A DNA stretch of 64,000 bases from UBA7672 sp047601145. GTDB lineage: Bacteria; Pseudomonadota; Alphaproteobacteria; Caulobacterales; Hyphomonadaceae. Below the pieces are notes generated by a model that saw nothing but the letters and a program-made list of their open reading frames with translations, was not told where the DNA came from and did no database searches. The position numbers and the translations under genes were made by a program. Positions 33,337 to 42,498 of the stretch are shown here, piece after piece. Position 1 is the first letter of the stretch; the number at the start of each line of letters is the position of its first letter. The stretch lies in contig JASGJW010000001.1 of the NCBI GenBank assembly GCA_047601145.1, positions 744,001-808,000 of the forward strand, written 5' to 3'.

Positions 33337-34176
33337 ATGTTCATGAAAACAGGGCGAAAATTCCATCCCGGCGTCTTGTTTTCGCCGACCCTGAAGCCGA
33401 GGTTGGCTGCCATGAGCATGATGTCCGCACTGATCCCCCTCGCCCTCGCTGTTGGCCCACAGGCCGCCGCGACCCCCACAACCGTGGCGCTTTCGCCCGC
33501 GCCCTCGCCTGTCGCGACTGCGCCCGCGGCCAAGCCGATCGAGGTGAAAATCACGCCTCCGGCCAAGCTCGCGCCCCCCGCCGCCAAGCCGGCCGGCGCG
33601 GAGATCATCAAGGTCCAGGCTCCCGCTGCAATGGACCGCAACGCCATCATCGACCGCGTCGCCAGGGCGTTGAGCGACACGCGCACTGCGCAGGGCCGCT
33701 TCACGCAGCTCGACCCGCAGGGATCACCGTCTTCGGGCGTCTTCTACATCAACCGCCCTGGCAAGGTACGCTTCGAGTACACCTCGCCCGAGCCCATTTT
33801 CATTGTGTCGAACGGTGTTTCAGTCTCGATCGAGGAGCCCAAGCGCAAATCGTATGACGCCGTGCCGCTGAGCTCGACGCCGCTCAATCTCTTCCTGCGC
33901 TCGAACATCGACCTCAAGAAGGACGGCAGCGTTTCCGACGTCACCACGTCGAACGGCTCGCACTTCGTCACGCTGGTCGACAAGACCGGCGAGGCCGAAG
34001 GCAAGATGATCCTGCAATTCCGCCAGTCGGACTTCGAATTGATGGGCTGGCGCCAGATCGACGGCACGGGCGCCGAAACAAAGGTCCAGCTGGCCGACGT
34101 GAAGAAGAACGTGACGCTGAAGCCCACCCTCTTCATCGTCAAAGACCCGTCCGACGACAACGACAATCGCCGCTAG
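33337..34176 (+). CDS. lolA: LolA-like outer-membrane lipoprotein carrier
   Basis: About 279 residues. The start at 33337 or 33343 gives a basic n-region before the hydrophobic signal (ALIPLALAV); an ATG at 33412 is also possible. After a long Ala/Pro-rich spacer the LolA fold begins: RVARALSDTRTAQGRFTQL, SGVFYINRPGKVRFEY, IFIVSNGVSVSI, and LNLFLRS. LolA carries lipoproteins across the periplasm from LolCDE to LolB. The long spacer is unusual compared with E. coli LolA. A perfect hairpin follows at 34186-34211. Confidence 0.82.
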   Translation: MFMKTGRKFHPGVLFSPTLKPRLAAMSMMSALIPLALAVGPQAAATPTTVALSPAPSPVATAPAAKPIEVKITPPAKLAPPAAKPAGAEIIKVQAPAAMDRNAIIDRVARALSDTRTAQGRFTQLDPQGSPSSGVFYINRPGKVRFEYTSPEPIFIVSNGVSVSIEEPKRKSYDAVPLSSTPLNLFLRSNIDLKKDGSVSDVTTSNGSHFVTLVDKTGEAEGKMILQFRQSDFELMGWRQIDGTGAETKVQLADVKKNVTLKPTLFIVKDPSDDNDNRR

Positions 34177-34579
34177 CGCCAGGACGGCGTTCAGGGATAG
34201 CCCTGAACGCCCCTGATTCCCGCTCGATCGCATTTCGCAACGGTCAACCCTCGTAGCGGGTCGGCCACACGCAAATTTTAACCAAGCTTTAGGTGACAAA
34301 ACCGGGGGATTGTGGCCCAATAGTCACATGGATCGACGCCGCTCGCGCCCGAGCTTCCCCCACGGGTGCTCGCAGCGGTTCGAATGCCGGTGCTATCCCC
34401 CGGCCCATCACGCCCCCGGGGCGTAAAGCGCGCCTGGCTGTCCCCGCGGCCGGGCGCGTTGATGTTCGGGGTCCTTTGAAAAACCCACGCGTGACAGGCG
34501 CTTTTTCTTGATTTGAAGGGCGGCGCACCCGATTGTCTGGCCTGCCTGCCAACCCCAGCCAAACGGCCTCCCCGACGAC
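34177..34579. other. Intergenic region between lolA and xthA
   Basis: 403 bases with no convincing gene. A perfect 11-bp hairpin GGCGTTCAGGG / CCCTGAACGCC (34186-34196, 34201-34211) follows lolA but has no T-run. TTAA-N7-TTAG at 34278-34292 is one base from a CtrA box. Around 34436-34506 a segment ending GGCGCTTTTTC could pair with an upstream copy and might end a short transcript. Frames here look like noise. Confidence 0.45.
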
Positions 34580-35395
34580 ATGAACCGCCTCTCCCTGGCG
34601 ACCTGGAACATCAATTCCGTCCGCCTCCGCATTGATCGCGTGGTCGCCTTCCTGAAGCGGGAGAAGCCGGATGTCCTGTGCCTGCAGGAGATCAAGTGTC
34701 TGGAGGACCAGTTCCCCCGGAAGGCATTCGAGGCGGCCGGCTACAAGCACATCCACCTCTCGGGACAGAAAGGCATGCATGGCGTCGCCATCGTGTCGAA
34801 GCTGCCGATGAAGGCGCTGGATACTCCTGGCCTCTGCCGTCACGGCCATGCGCGCTGCGCCGCCGCCGAGATCGCCGGCTTCGAGGTGCAGAACCTCTAC
34901 GTGCCCGCAGGCGCCGACATTCCCGATCCCGAGCTCAACGACAAGTTCGCGCACAAGCTCGACTTCGTCGAACGCATGCATGACTTCTACGCCGCGCGCG
35001 CCGCCAAACGCTCTGCCCTGCCGCTACTCGTCGCCGGCGACATCAACATCGCGCCCGAAGAGAACGATGTCTGGTCACACAAGCAGCTGCTCAACGTCGT
35101 GAGCCACACGCCGGTCGAGACCGACGGCCTCAAGCGTGTGCTTGCTGACGGGAAGCTCACTGATATCGCCCGCGCCAAGCACCCGGCGAACGAGAAACTC
35201 TATACCTGGTGGAGCTATCGCGCCGCAGACTGGAAGCTCTCCAACCGCGGCCGCCGCCTCGACCACCTCTGGGCCGACAAGCGCGCGGCCCCTCTGGTCG
35301 ACATCGCCAGCTACAAGATCCATCCGGAAGAGCGCGGCGGGGAAAAACCCAGCGACCATGTCCCTGTGACGGTTACGGTCACTCCGGCCGCCTGA
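34580..35395 (+). CDS. xthA: Exodeoxyribonuclease III
   Basis: 271 residues. The endonuclease/exonuclease/phosphatase fold is clear: LATWNINSVRLR, VLCLQEIKC with the metal-binding Glu, NLYVPAG, VAGDINIAPEENDVW, and the terminal KPSDHVPV with the catalytic Asp-His. It cuts at abasic sites and trims 3' ends in base-excision repair. Normal length and complete active site. Confidence 0.94.
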   Translation: MNRLSLATWNINSVRLRIDRVVAFLKREKPDVLCLQEIKCLEDQFPRKAFEAAGYKHIHLSGQKGMHGVAIVSKLPMKALDTPGLCRHGHARCAAAEIAGFEVQNLYVPAGADIPDPELNDKFAHKLDFVERMHDFYAARAAKRSALPLLVAGDINIAPEENDVWSHKQLLNVVSHTPVETDGLKRVLADGKLTDIARAKHPANEKLYTWWSYRAADWKLSNRGRRLDHLWADKRAAPLVDIASYKIHPEERGGEKPSDHVPVTVTVTPAA

Positions 35396-35474
35396 CGACC
35401 TCCCGGGTTCGCGCCGGATCGCCTTCGGCCTCAAAGCGTTTATACGCGTATTTGAAAAACGCCGGAACAAACCC

Positions 35475-36077
35475 ATGAAGCGCCTTGCCCTCATCGCCGC
35501 ACTTGCCCTCAGCGCCTGCGGGCCGAAGCCGGAAGAGACCGCCGCGATCACGCCTCCGACCCCGCCAGCCGAGTCGGCCCAGGCGCCCTCGCCCGCCGTC
35601 ACGCTCGACGTGCTGACGGCCGACGGCATCGGGCCTCTCAGAATCGGCATGACGAAGGAGGAAGTTATCGCCGCTGTCGGCGACACCCGCACGCCTGACG
35701 CCGTCGGCATTCCAGGCGAGTGCGTCGAATTCCAGCCTCAACGCGCGCCGGATGGCGTCTGGGTGATGATCGAGGAAGGCAAGCTCACCCGCATCACGCT
35801 GGGCGATCTTTCGACCGTGAAGACGGACAAGGGTTTCGGCCTCGGCGACACGCCCGATGCGGTCAAGGCGGGCTACCCCGATGCGAAAACCACGCCGCAC
35901 AAATACCAGGACAAGCCGGCCGAATACATCACGTGGTGGAAGGGCGGCCCGCGTAACGAGCCCTATGTGGAAGACGACGCTGCACGCGGCATCGTCTACG
36001 AGGTCGACGGCACGGGGAAAGTCGGCGCCATCCACGCGGGCGGCCCAAGCATCCAGTATGTCGAAGGCTGCGCCTGA
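35475..36077 (+). CDS. Putative lipoprotein with SmpA-like repeat
   Basis: 200 residues. The lipobox is LALSAC, then a Pro/Ala linker. The globular part begins GIGPLRIGMTKEEVIAAVGD and later GFGLGDTPDAVKAGYPDA, two similar alpha/beta units of the type seen in many small secreted proteins. Two cysteines (GECVEF and EGCA) may pair. Function unknown. Confidence 0.65.
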   Translation: MKRLALIAALALSACGPKPEETAAITPPTPPAESAQAPSPAVTLDVLTADGIGPLRIGMTKEEVIAAVGDTRTPDAVGIPGECVEFQPQRAPDGVWVMIEEGKLTRITLGDLSTVKTDKGFGLGDTPDAVKAGYPDAKTTPHKYQDKPAEYITWWKGGPRNEPYVEDDAARGIVYEVDGTGKVGAIHAGGPSIQYVEGCA

Positions 36078-36113
36078 CAGCAGAGCCGTCAGCCGCCAAC
36101 GAGCAGCAGATGT

Positions 36114-36533
36114 TTACCAGACGCGGTGATGCGCGGCGTCGCGGATCGGATCGGCCTTGGCGTCGTCCATCTTTTCGATCCTGGCGACCTCGCACCGCGA
36201 TCCGGCCTGCGGGCGGATCTCGTAGGCGAAGTTGTCGCGTAGCTGCCATGACCAGCCAGGGTGGAAGCTGAAGCCGAGGCTGCGGATCTCGAGCGAGGGG
36301 CACGCCTCCTTCAGCGTCACCAGATAGTAGGCGCGCCGATCATCGCGGTAGAGAATGCGCTGGGTGTCGATGACCCAAGTGGCGTCGAAGTCGTCGCGCA
36401 GCGGCATCTTCTCGACCGTCTTGCCATCGAGCGCGATGAGCTCCGTCTTCCTCGCCGGCTCTCCAAGGGCTGGCGCTGAGAGCGCCGCAGACGTCATCAG
36501 GGTAACAAGCGACACCGCAATCAGCTTATTCAT
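36114..36533 (-). CDS. Periplasmic DUF6491-like protein
   Basis: 139 residues from MNKLIAVSLVTLM; a Sec signal peptide ends near APALG. RILYRDDRRAYYLVTLKEAC and SRCEVARIEKMDD resemble the DUF6491 pattern. The two cysteines are probably disulfide-linked. It lies between a lipoprotein gene and cenR, each on its own transcript. No function is known. Confidence 0.55.
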   Translation of the reverse strand: MNKLIAVSLVTLMTSAALSAPALGEPARKTELIALDGKTVEKMPLRDDFDATWVIDTQRILYRDDRRAYYLVTLKEACPSLEIRSLGFSFHPGWSWQLRDNFAYEIRPQAGSRCEVARIEKMDDAKADPIRDAAHHRVW

Positions 36534-36636
36534 GACCGCTCCTTTCAGGGGCATGACCCCATCCCGGAACGTATCCTAGCAGAAAATCAGGCCGTTCCCA
36601 CGGCCTCCCCGCAACATCGGGGGGCTGCCCGGCGCG

Positions 36637-37323
36637 TCAGGCCTGCAGCCGGTACCCGCCGCTTTCGGTCAGCAGAAGCCGCGCATTTGCAGGGTCCGGC
36701 TCGATCTTCTGGCGCAGGCGGTAGATGTGCGTCTCGAGCGTGTGCGTGGTCACGTTGGCGTTATAGCCCCACACTTCCGAGAGCAGCTCCTCGCGCCCGA
36801 CCGGCTTGCCGCCCGCGCGATAAAGATACTTCAGGATGTTCGTCTCCTTCTCGGTGAGACGGATCTTCCGTTCCTTCTCGTCGATCAGCAGCTTGCCTGC
36901 CGGCCGGAATTCGTACGGCCCCAGCCGGAAGGTCGCATCCTCGCTCTGCTCGAACGTGCGCAAGTGCGCGCGCACGCGAGCGAGCAGCACCGAGAACTTG
37001 AACGGCTTGGTGACGTAGTCATTGGCGCCGCTATCGAGACCCAGGATCGCATCCGCATCCGTCACCTGCCCCGTCAGCATGACGATCGGCGCGGCGATCC
37101 CGTGTTTCCTCATGAGCCGGCAGGCGTCGCGCCCGTCCATGTCCGGCAGTTCGACGTCGAGGATGATCAGGTCGGCCCGGGTTTCCTCGGCCTTCTTGAT
37201 CCCCTCGCCAGCCGAAGCGGCATGCTCGATCCGGAAGCCCTCATGCAGCTCGAACTGCTCGGCCAGGGCCTCGCGCAGTTCCTGGTCGTCATCGACCAGC
37301 AGGATCGTCTTGGCGGTGGTCAT
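36637..37323 (-). CDS. cenR: OmpR-family response regulator, CenR-like
   Basis: 228 residues. The receiver domain has acidic pocket Asp11-Asp13, phosphorylation site Asp56 (ILDVELPDMDG) and Lys106 (DYVTKPF). The winged-helix domain is TEKETNILKYLYRAGGKPVG, then TTHTLETHIYRLRQKIE. This is very like Caulobacter CenR, an essential envelope regulator working with the kinase CenK. No kinase gene is adjacent. The divergent neighbour is an envelope L,D-transpeptidase, consistent with envelope control. Confidence 0.75.
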   Translation of the reverse strand: MTTAKTILLVDDDQELREALAEQFELHEGFRIEHAASAGEGIKKAEETRADLIILDVELPDMDGRDACRLMRKHGIAAPIVMLTGQVTDADAILGLDSGANDYVTKPFKFSVLLARVRAHLRTFEQSEDATFRLGPYEFRPAGKLLIDEKERKIRLTEKETNILKYLYRAGGKPVGREELLSEVWGYNANVTTHTLETHIYRLRQKIEPDPANARLLLTESGGYRLQA

Positions 37324-37420
37324 GTCGTCGGCGTCTCCCGGCCCGCATCTTCCGTGCGGGGCATAGCAAGTCTAGGGAGTAAGGGCCTAGCAAGGAAGCC
37401 ATCACGAAGCGGTCAGCACC

Positions 37421-37933
37421 ATGCCTGCCACGCGATTTACGGCGAGTTCCAGAGGCCTGCTTCAATGGAGCAGCCACAAAGTCCGCTGCGCGCTCGGCAG
37501 AACGGGGGTTACGCCCGCCGAATCCAAGCGCGAGGGGGATGGGGCAAGCCCGGCCGGCGTCTGGCCCATGCGCCAGCTCTACTGGCGCGCCGACCGCCTC
37601 GCGCGCCCCGCAACCGGCCTTCCCGCGATCGAGATCATCCCCGAGGCCGGCTGGTGCGATGATCCCTTGGACCCGTTCTACAACCGCCCGGTGATCCTGC
37701 CCTACCCGACCAGCCACGAGAAACTCTGGCGCGAGGACCGCGTCTACGACCTCATCGTCGAGCTCGGCTACAACGACGCACCCGTGGTTCCGGGAAAAGG
37801 TAGCGCCATCTTCCTTCACCTCGCCCGCGAGGACTATTCGCCAACCGAAGGCTGCATCGCCTGCGCCCTGCCCGATCTTCTCGCGCTGCTTAGGGATGCC
37901 AAGCCGGGGGACGAACTCGAGATCACCGCCTGA
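37421..37933 (+). CDS. L,D-transpeptidase (YkuD) family protein
   Basis: 170 residues with no signal peptide. IFLHLAREDYSPTEGCIACA contains the His-x-SxxGC active-site pattern of YkuD-type L,D-transpeptidases, with Cys nucleophile. It belongs to the short form that starts directly with the catalytic fold. Family role: peptidoglycan 3-3 cross-links or lipoprotein attachment. The missing export signal makes its location unclear. Divergent from cenR. Confidence 0.78.
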   Translation: MPATRFTASSRGLLQWSSHKVRCALGRTGVTPAESKREGDGASPAGVWPMRQLYWRADRLARPATGLPAIEIIPEAGWCDDPLDPFYNRPVILPYPTSHEKLWREDRVYDLIVELGYNDAPVVPGKGSAIFLHLAREDYSPTEGCIACALPDLLALLRDAKPGDELEITA

Positions 37934-37998
37934 CCTTCCCCTCTGACCTTACCCCACGAGAAATCGACAGCCGCCTCGCGCCCCGCTACCAACGCGTC

Positions 37999-38658
37999 AT
38001 GACCGACACAGCCGCCCCCCGCGCCAGCGCCACCAACATGCTCTTCATCGTCGGCGCCCTGCTCGCCGCCTCGCACCTCGCCAATGAGTGGGTGAAGCTC
38101 GACCAGCCGCTCGGGCCGATCTGGAAATGCTCCGGCATTATCGTACTGGGCCTCTACGCCCTCAGCCAGCGCGCCTTGCTCGTCGGCCTCGGTCTCCTGC
38201 TCTCGGCCGCAGGCGACGTCCTCCTCGAACTCGACGGCCTGTTCGTCGGCGGCATGGCGGCGTTCGGCCTCGCCCACGTGTTCTACAGCGCCGCCTTTAT
38301 CGGAATCATCCGGCGTGACGGTCTCAACAAGTCCGGCTGGCCCTTCGCCCTTGCCGTACTTGCCGCCTCTGTCGGCCTCGCCATCTGGTTCGCGCCCGGG
38401 CAGGCCGAGATGGGCCTCACCATCCCCGCGACTGCCTATTCGGTCATCATCTCGATCATGGTGATCTCGGCGCTGATGTCGAAAGCGCCGTTGATGGCCA
38501 AACTGGGCGCGGTGATCTTCATGCTCTCCGACTCGCTGATCGCCGTCGGCATGTTCGCACACCAGAGCGTGCCCGTCGGCAGCGTCTGGATCACCTACGC
38601 CGCCGCCCAGATCATGCTCGCCTGGAGCCTGACGCGCGCACGTAGCGCCAGCGCCTGA
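37999..38658 (+). CDS. YhhN-family membrane protein (lysoplasmalogenase-like)
   Basis: 219 residues, about seven to eight hydrophobic helices. LLLSAAGDVLLELDG, AHVFYSAAFI and MLSDSLIAVGMF carry the family's conserved Asp residues (GD and SD). YhhN/TMEM86 proteins hydrolyse the vinyl-ether bond of lysoplasmalogens in the eukaryotic case; the bacterial substrate is not settled. Six bases separate it from the DUF1801 gene, so co-transcription is likely. Confidence 0.82.
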   Translation: MTDTAAPRASATNMLFIVGALLAASHLANEWVKLDQPLGPIWKCSGIIVLGLYALSQRALLVGLGLLLSAAGDVLLELDGLFVGGMAAFGLAHVFYSAAFIGIIRRDGLNKSGWPFALAVLAASVGLAIWFAPGQAEMGLTIPATAYSVIISIMVISALMSKAPLMAKLGAVIFMLSDSLIAVGMFAHQSVPVGSVWITYAAAQIMLAWSLTRARSASA

Positions 38659-38663
38659 CCACG

Positions 38664-39164
38664 ATGGCCGCCGTCTCCGCTCAACGCCAGCTCGACGGTT
38701 TCATCGCCAAATACTCGCCGGAGATGCAGAGACAGGCGAAAGCCGCCATCAGGAAGATGCGCGCACGCCTGCCGGGCGCGGTCGAGATGGTCTACGACAA
38801 CTACCAATGGCTGGTCGTCGGCTATGGCCCGAACGATCGCGCTTCCGAGGCGCTGTTCTCGCTGGTTTTCGCGCCGGCCCACGTGTCGATCTGCTTCCTC
38901 CGCAACGCGCGCCGCCTCTCCGATCCGGCGAAGCTCCTGAGGGGCGAGGGCTCTGTCGTGCGCAATGTGCGGCTGGTCGAGGGCGTCGACGTTGATAGCC
39001 CGGCAGTGGATGCGCTGATGCGCGAGGCCGAGCACCTGTGCGGCGATCCGATCCCGAAGACAGCTCAGCGCGTGCTGATCATCAAGTCGGTGTCGGAGAA
39101 ACAACGCCCACGCCGCCCTGCCCCTCCAAAGGCCAGGGCAAGAAGTGCGGCAAGGAAGAAGTAG
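38664..39164 (+). CDS. DUF1801-domain protein
   Basis: 166 residues. LPGAVEMVYDNYQWLVVGY and LVFAPAHVSICFLR followed by RNVRLVEGVDVDSP fit the YdhG/DUF1801 fold. The C-terminus is strongly basic (RPRRPAPPKARARSAARKK), so nucleic-acid contact is possible. No enzymatic activity is established for the family. Confidence 0.75.
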   Translation: MAAVSAQRQLDGFIAKYSPEMQRQAKAAIRKMRARLPGAVEMVYDNYQWLVVGYGPNDRASEALFSLVFAPAHVSICFLRNARRLSDPAKLLRGEGSVVRNVRLVEGVDVDSPAVDALMREAEHLCGDPIPKTAQRVLIIKSVSEKQRPRRPAPPKARARSAARKK

Positions 39165-39167
39165 CGC

Positions 39168-39845
39168 TCAGCGCGCGCCGAACAGCGCTGATCCCACCCG
39201 CACGCTCGTCGCGCCAAACATAACCGCAGTCTCATAATCCGCGCTCATGCCCATCGACAGTTTCGCCACGCCATTGCGCGCCGCGATCCTGGCCAGCAGA
39301 GCAAAGTGCGGCCCCGCAGGTTCCTCCGCCGGCGGAATGCACATCAGCCCTTCAATCTCGAAACCGTAGGTCTTCCGCACCGAAGCGATGAACGCGTCCG
39401 CCTCGTGCGGTGCGACGCCCGCCTTCTGCTCTTCCTCGCCGGTATTCACCTGGCAGTAAAAGCGGGGCGTCTTGCCTGCCTTCGCGCACGCATCCGCCAG
39501 CGCGCCTGCAAGTTTCTCGCGATCAAGCGTCTCGATCACGTCGAACAACGCCACCGCTTCCTTCGCCTTGTTGGACTGCAGTGGCCCGATCAACCGCAGT
39601 TCGAGATCCAGCCCGGCGGCCCGGCGCGCTTCCCAATGCGCCTCTGCCTCCTGCACGCGGTTTTCGCCGAACACGCGCTGCCCGCTCGCCAGCATCGCCG
39701 AGATGCGCTCATCCGGCTGCGATTTTGACACCGCGACCAGCTGCACGGCGCCTGCATCCCGCCCCGCGCCCTTGGCGGCGGCGCCAATGCGCGCAAGAAC
39801 GTCAGCCCGCGCCGCAGAGATTTCCTGAAGAACCTTGTCGTCCAT
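39168..39845 (-). CDS. yggS: YggS-type pyridoxal-phosphate homeostasis protein
   Basis: 225 residues. LVAVSKSQPDERI carries the PLP-binding Lys; FGENRVQEAEAHW, LRLIGPLQSNKAKEA, FYCQVNTGEE and LSMGMSADYETAV are all family signatures. It binds PLP without known catalysis and balances vitamin B6 and amino-acid pools. Its ATG overlaps the ATG of the divergent thiamine-phosphate-synthase-like gene (sequence CATG), so each promoter must lie within or very near the other gene. Confidence 0.92.
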   Translation of the reverse strand: MDDKVLQEISAARADVLARIGAAAKGAGRDAGAVQLVAVSKSQPDERISAMLASGQRVFGENRVQEAEAHWEARRAAGLDLELRLIGPLQSNKAKEAVALFDVIETLDREKLAGALADACAKAGKTPRFYCQVNTGEEEQKAGVAPHEADAFIASVRKTYGFEIEGLMCIPPAEEPAGPHFALLARIAARNGVAKLSMGMSADYETAVMFGATSVRVGSALFGAR

Positions 39846-40494
39846 GAGTCTTTCTTACTCGCAATTGGCTCAACCCCAAGCCGCGATCCGCCGCAAGCTG
39901 CTCGCAGCCTCGCGCCTCGCAAAACCTGCCCGTGCGCGCAATGGAACGTACCTCCCCCGCGCCTTCTTCCTCACCGATCCGGACCGCACGAAGAACCTGC
40001 TCGGCGTTATCGCCAACCTGCCGCGCGGCTTCGGCGTCATCTACCGCCATTATGGCGCCGCCAACCGCTACGTCGTCGGCGCAGCGCTCGCCCGCGCCTG
40101 CCGCCGGCGCGGCCTGATCCTGCTGGTCTCCGCCGACCCCGCCCTCGCCGTCCGCATCGGCGCTAACGGCGTCCACTGGCCCGAGGCGCGCCTTACCGGC
40201 ATTCGCCCACGCCACCCGCGCTTCATCGAAACTGCCGCCGCCCACTCCCGCGCCGCGATCGCCCGCACCCGGCGCCTCGGCGTCGACGCGGCGGTCGTCT
40301 CGACCGTCTTCCCGAGCCGCAGCCCCTCCGCTGGAAAAGCGCTTGGGCCTCTCCGCTTCCGCCTGATCGCGCGCAGCGCCGGCATCCCCGTCTACGCTCT
40401 TGGCGGGATCAACGCGCAGACAGCTTCATGCGCGATGTCACACGCAGCCGGCTGGGCAGCGATCGATGCCGTGATGGACGCCTGGGAAAATTAG
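39844..40494 (+). CDS. Thiamine-phosphate synthase-like protein
   Basis: 216 residues from the ATG at 39844. FFLTDPDRTKN, ANLPRGFGVIYRHYG, NGVHWPE, and VVSTVFPSRSPSAGKALGP followed by VYALGGI match the ThiE/TenI TIM-barrel. This subgroup keeps the phosphate-binding parts (SPSAG, LGGI). It may be a true ThiE or a TenI-like isomerase; no thi neighbours help decide. The first 35 residues are basic and lack a counterpart in typical ThiE. Confidence 0.72.
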   Translation: MSLSYSQLAQPQAAIRRKLLAASRLAKPARARNGTYLPRAFFLTDPDRTKNLLGVIANLPRGFGVIYRHYGAANRYVVGAALARACRRRGLILLVSADPALAVRIGANGVHWPEARLTGIRPRHPRFIETAAAHSRAAIARTRRLGVDAAVVSTVFPSRSPSAGKALGPLRFRLIARSAGIPVYALGGINAQTASCAMSHAAGWAAIDAVMDAWEN

Positions 40495-40985
40495 AAAGAG
40501 AAAGCCGACTCGATGCGCACCGAAGCCTCGGCGCCGTCCTTGGCATTCGAGAAGTTCTGCACCGGGTTCGACAGCGACTGGGCGAGCGAGTCGCCTCTGA
40601 CCGTCACGCCGCCGCCAAAGCGGAAGCGCGGCGTGATCTGGTAGGTGACGCCAGCGGTGACTTCCTCACGCGGGAACAGTTCGTTCGGGGCGCGGCTGGT
40701 CAGGTCGAGGGTCAGGCCCCACTTGCTGGCCGGCTGCCAGGTGAGTTCGAGCGAATCCTTCTGGACCGGCGCGATCGGCAGGAGCGTCCGCTCCGTGCCG
40801 CCCTTGGAGAAGCCAAGGCCGAGATTCATCGAGGGCGAAGCCTGCGGTGCGGCCTGGAGAGATTTCCCAGCCTGGGCAAGGCTCTGTGGCGAGGACACGG
40901 GGGCGCTATCCTTCCCGCCCTGCGCAAAAGCCGGCGCAGCGACCAGGGAGGCGGCGAGACAAAAGAGTTTTGCGGTAATGCGCAT
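40491..40985 (-). CDS. ntrZ: NtrZ-like periplasmic protein
   Basis: 164 residues. A Sec signal peptide ends APAFA-QGG. A low-complexity region is followed by WGLTLDLTSRAPNELFPREE and TPRFRFGGGVTVRGDS, a beta-rich domain resembling Caulobacter NtrZ, a periplasmic inhibitor of the NtrY kinase. No ntrYX genes are in this window. The assignment rests on memory of the family pattern. Confidence 0.55.
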   Translation of the reverse strand: MRITAKLFCLAASLVAAPAFAQGGKDSAPVSSPQSLAQAGKSLQAAPQASPSMNLGLGFSKGGTERTLLPIAPVQKDSLELTWQPASKWGLTLDLTSRAPNELFPREEVTAGVTYQITPRFRFGGGVTVRGDSLAQSLSNPVQNFSNAKDGAEASVRIESAFSF

Positions 40986-41085
40986 GTCCTGCCCTCCTGT
41001 CCGAGATAATACGCGTGAGTTGCTTCACAAAAGTTAACGAGAATTAAGATGGGCACTCAAGGGGATATTTCTCCCCCAGGTGTCA

Positions 41086-42330
41086 CTAATTCCGCACAGT
41101 CAGTTCCAGTATTAGCCCGTCATTGCTGGCGTTTGTGTGACCGTAGGTGGGGCCGAACAGCACAGGCATGTCGGCTTCCGCCTGGGTCCAGGCCACGCCC
41201 AGGTCGATATTTTCGTTAATCTTCCGGGTCACGCCAGCCAGCCAGGACGAGCCCTCTATGCCCGTCAGGCGGTCTTGGGCCCATCCGGCCTCGACCCCGA
41301 TGCGCCATTCCTCTGAGTCATGGACCAGCCCGGCCTCCCAGGCCTCGTAATCCCCGGTCCCGGATTCCCAGGCGTTGTTGCTGGAAAGCCACCGGACCCC
41401 GCCCGTGAAACCGTCGTGCTCCAGCTCGAGCCCGGCCCCCCATGCCTCGTAATCCCCGAAGCCTGCCAGGCTGGATCCGGCGTCGGCCCCGGATTCAGCC
41501 GAAGTATAGGTCACCGCTGCGCGCACCCGCATGTCCTGCTCGGCGAACTGGCGCGAGAACGAGACCGCGCCCTCCCACACATTCTCCAGCTCAGCTCCCG
41601 CCCTGCCCGGTCCAGCAAAACCCGGATCGTAATCGACCGTCCGCTCGTCTGCCTTCGGCGTGTAACTCGCGCCTACGCGGAAACCGATCCAGCGCGGGCT
41701 TAGATACGTCGCCTTGAACGAAGACCCCGTCACGTCGTTGCGTGCTCGCGTCACGCCAAGCCCTGTCGCATCGAGCCCGGGCGAGAACGCCGACACGCGC
41801 TCCATCACTTGCGGCGCACGTGCATCGAGCCTCGCTGCAGCCCCTGAATCAAGGCCAATCACGCCATCGCCCCATGGACCGGCAAGCGTCACCGACGCTG
41901 CCTCCACCGCGACAAATCCCTCTTCCTCGACTGGCCCGCCACCCACGGCGAGCCCCGTCGCGGGCGACACAGGCGAGAGAAACCCCACCCCGCTCGCCAC
42001 ACGTGGGCATTGCGGGTCGGCCGCCGGACAATTGCCCAGCACGCCTGCGAACGCCGGGCGCGACGGTGCGTCGCGGTCATAGCGCAGCGCCCCCTTCCAG
42101 CTCAGCGTCAGCCCGTTGTCGAATGTGTCGGACCGCGAAACCGAGAGAAGACCCGAGACCATCACCCCGTCGGCCGCCGGGGCCATGGGCGTTTCCTCCT
42201 CCACGAACGAGCCCACGAGGGTGGAGACGATGTCGGCCTTCCACTCTCCGTCGCCCTCCTGGGCGAGCGCTGGCGCCGTCCCGAGGACCAGCAGGCTCAG
42301 GGGGGCGGCCATGGTTATCGTGCGCCGCAT
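41086..42330 (-). CDS. Outer-membrane porin
   Basis: 414 residues from MRRTITMAAPLS, chosen because GGAGGA lies eight bases upstream. The signal peptide ends ALA-QEG. Alternating beta-strand patterns run through the protein (FRVGASYTP, MRVRAAVTYTS, WRIGVEAGW), and the last residues LILELTVRN end in an aromatic-rich strand region. The motif GDYEAWxAGL occurs twice, at consecutive strands. Gram-negative porin type; substrate not predictable. Confidence 0.78.
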   Translation of the reverse strand: MRRTITMAAPLSLLVLGTAPALAQEGDGEWKADIVSTLVGSFVEEETPMAPAADGVMVSGLLSVSRSDTFDNGLTLSWKGALRYDRDAPSRPAFAGVLGNCPAADPQCPRVASGVGFLSPVSPATGLAVGGGPVEEEGFVAVEAASVTLAGPWGDGVIGLDSGAAARLDARAPQVMERVSAFSPGLDATGLGVTRARNDVTGSSFKATYLSPRWIGFRVGASYTPKADERTVDYDPGFAGPGRAGAELENVWEGAVSFSRQFAEQDMRVRAAVTYTSAESGADAGSSLAGFGDYEAWGAGLELEHDGFTGGVRWLSSNNAWESGTGDYEAWEAGLVHDSEEWRIGVEAGWAQDRLTGIEGSSWLAGVTRKINENIDLGVAWTQAEADMPVLFGPTYGHTNASNDGLILELTVRN

Positions 42331-42498
42331 GCCAGAATTCCTCCGCAATCTCCGTCCAATGCACGATCTATATGAGGCAGCCTTGCGGCGAGGCTAACGG
42401 CTTTCAGCCCTTGCCCGCAGGTCAGGCTCGGAGCTAAGGAAGCGGCTGCTTGGGGCTTCCGGGGGCGCAAACACGCGCCGGGCAACTGGAGTTACGAC

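Noticed and set aside
34278..34292. CtrA site upstream of xthA
   Set aside because: TTAA-N7-TTAG is one base off and nearly 290 bases from the start codon; recorded only as a possible half-match.
41034..41047. TTAA pair upstream of the ntrZ-like gene as a CtrA site
   Set aside because: The two TTAA halves are six, not seven, bases apart.
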